The translations under genes were made by a program, and so were the position numbers. DNA of 64,000 nucleotides, from contig NZ_MLAQ01000005.1 in the NCBI RefSeq assembly GCF_002272895.1, positions 62,001 to 126,000 of the forward strand. The letters run 5' to 3'. The notes beneath the pieces were generated by a model. That model was given only the letters and a program-made list of their open reading frames with translations. It searched no databases and was not told the origin of the DNA. Of this stretch, positions 63,025 to 64,000 are shown in pieces (positions within the stretch are counted from its first letter, which is position 1; each line of letters begins with the position of its first letter). Source of the stretch: Helicobacter sp. 12S02232-10. GTDB taxonomy: Bacteria > Campylobacterota > Campylobacteria > Campylobacterales > Helicobacteraceae.

Positions 63025-64000
63025 ATGCTTCGTTTTGCTCCTTCTCCGACCGGAGATATGCATATTGGCAATCTTCGTGCCGCAATTTTTAATTATATTA
63101 TTGCCAAGCAGAAAGGAGAAAAATTCCTAATTCGTATTGAAGATACGGATTTTTCTAGAAACATTGAGGGAAAAGATACAGAAATACTTTCAATCTTGAA
63201 TTTGTTTGGGCTTTTGTGGGATGAACTTGTTTATCAGAGTCATAATTTTGAACGCCATAGAAATTTTGCAGACTATCTGATAAAGCACGATAAAGCATTT
63301 TATTGCTATTGCACCAAAGAGTTTTTAGAGAAAAAAAAACAAGAAGCTCTTGATTTACGCATTCCTTTTAGATACGATGATGCTTGGGCTGAAATTCAAA
63401 AAAAAGATAATCCCAAACCGGTTGTAAGGCTTCGAGGTTCTTTTGAGCCCATCTCTTTTTATGATGAGATTAAAGGTAGGTTGGAATTTTATCCCAATGA
63501 ACTTGATAGCTTTGTCATCTTGCGTGAAGATGGGATTCCTACATATAATTTTGCTTGTGCCTGCGATGATATGATTTATGATATTAGTTTCATCGTGCGT
63601 GGCGAAGATCACGTGAGTAATACACCCAAGCAGATTTTGATTCAAAAATCTTTAGACTATCAAAAGCAGCTTGGCTATGCACATCTACCTATTATTCTTG
63701 GAGAAAGTGGCAAAAAAATGAGTAAGCGCGATAGTGCCTCAAGTGTGAGTTGGCTTTTGGGGCAAGGATTTTTGCCCCAAGCAATCATAAATTATTTGAT
63801 TGGTATGGGCAATCATACTCCTGTGGAAATTTTTACATTAAAAGACGCTTTGGAATGGTTTGATATTGCCAATATTGCTAAATCTCCCGTAAAATTTGAT
63901 CTGAAGCGCTTAAGATATGTGAATCGAGAACATCTTAAAAGGCTTAATGAGAGTGAATTTTCATTATTACTCCAAACTCAAGATATTACTATCGGTGCAT
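63025..64000 (+). CDS. gltX2: Glutamyl-tRNA synthetase 2 (GluRS2 type), 5' part
   Basis: 325 codons; the C-terminus lies beyond the window. N-terminal HIGH region [17 protein letters not shown] (the second motif residue pattern is HIGN), [45 protein letters not shown] and [17 protein letters not shown]. By eye it matches H. pylori GltX2 (HP0643), which mischarges tRNA-Gln for the GatCAB route, better than GltX1: it starts [16 protein letters not shown] and has [21 protein letters not shown]. Helicobacter lacks GlnRS, so the second copy is needed. Confidence 0.93.
   Translation, partial: MLRFAPSPTGDMHIGNLRAAIFNYIIAKQKGEKFLIRIEDTDFSRNIEGKDTEILSILNLFGLLWDELVYQSHNFERHRNFADYLIKHDKAFYCYCTKEFLEKKKQEALDLRIPFRYDDAWAEIQKKDNPKPVVRLRGSFEPISFYDEIKGRLEFYPNELDSFVILREDGIPTYNFACACDDMIYDISFIVRGEDHVSNTPKQILIQKSLDYQKQLGYAHLPIILGESGKKMSKRDSASSVSWLLGQGFLPQAIINYLIGMGNHTPVEIFTLKDALEWFDIANIAKSPVKFDLKRLRYVNREHLKRLNESEFSLLLQTQDITIGA

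Noticed and set aside
1-64000. CRISPR arrays, insertion sequences, rRNA operons, riboswitches
   Set aside because: No repeat-spacer pattern, transposase, rRNA core sequence or recognisable riboswitch core was seen on reading both strands.

Overview
The window is a low-GC chromosomal segment from a Helicobacter (Campylobacterota) that is not H. pylori. The evidence is gene content and order: csd1/csd2/ccmA and csd4 cell-shape genes, an HpaA-family lipoprotein, the flagellar genes pflB and flgA, a second GltX, and several blocks that keep the order I remember from H. pylori (mfd to addA, about HP1541-HP1553; murI-rho; kefB-pepF and followers; waaF/hisS; comF-tmk-coaD-ubiX-flgA-uvrD-pflB-serS; tatB-tatC-queA-rsmG; csd4/HP1076-like). 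The blocks are joined differently from H. pylori. Locus tags and synteny are from memory, not from a search.

Layout. Positions 1-17825 (minus strand) form a dense run: addA, two nhaA copies, yajC-secD-secF, a small membrane protein, leuS, lptE, a frameshifted diguanylate cyclase, folC, csd2, csd1, ccmA and the start of mfd. Positions 17933-22364 are an accessory surface region: an outer-membrane barrel, a broken TonB-dependent receptor with a Fur-like box upstream, an HpaA-like lipoprotein, and a small membrane gene that shares a bidirectional terminator with it. murI and rho follow. A three-gene sensory operon (coiled-coil protein, histidine kinase, response regulator with an unusual winged-helix output) lies at 24714-28432. 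It diverges from kefB-pepF and a string of conserved proteins of unknown function that ends at a sigma-54 promoter and a 150-residue orphan gene (35223).

Positions 35673-39857 hold a flavin-reductase-like gene, waaF, hisS and a metallophosphoesterase. Positions 39960-46974 look like a nine-gene plus-strand operon: phosphatase, ArsC-like, NlpC/P60 lipoprotein, znuA, znuC, mqo, znuB, a small membrane protein and an outer-membrane protein. The minus strand from 55714 to 46971 is one overlapping operon, serS-pflB-uvrD-flgA-ubiX-coaD-tmk-comF. Tat export, queosine and 16S rRNA methylation genes follow, then tRNA-Ser(GGA) with the remnant of a type III restriction enzyme just downstream. The end carries csd4, a flagellar co-chaperone-like gene behind a sigma-54 promoter, and the start of a second glutamyl-tRNA synthetase.

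Themes: peptidoglycan trimming for helical shape (Csd1, Csd2, CcmA, Csd4), flagellar assembly (PflB, FlgA, the FliS-partner-like protein, two sigma-54 promoters), envelope export (SecDF-YajC, TatBC, LptE) and ion or metal homeostasis (NhaA x2, KefB, ZnuABC). No CRISPR array, insertion sequence, rRNA or riboswitch was seen. The least explained parts are the sensory operon, the sigma-54-driven orphan gene, the lesion in the GGDEF gene, and a structured element at 60814-60915.
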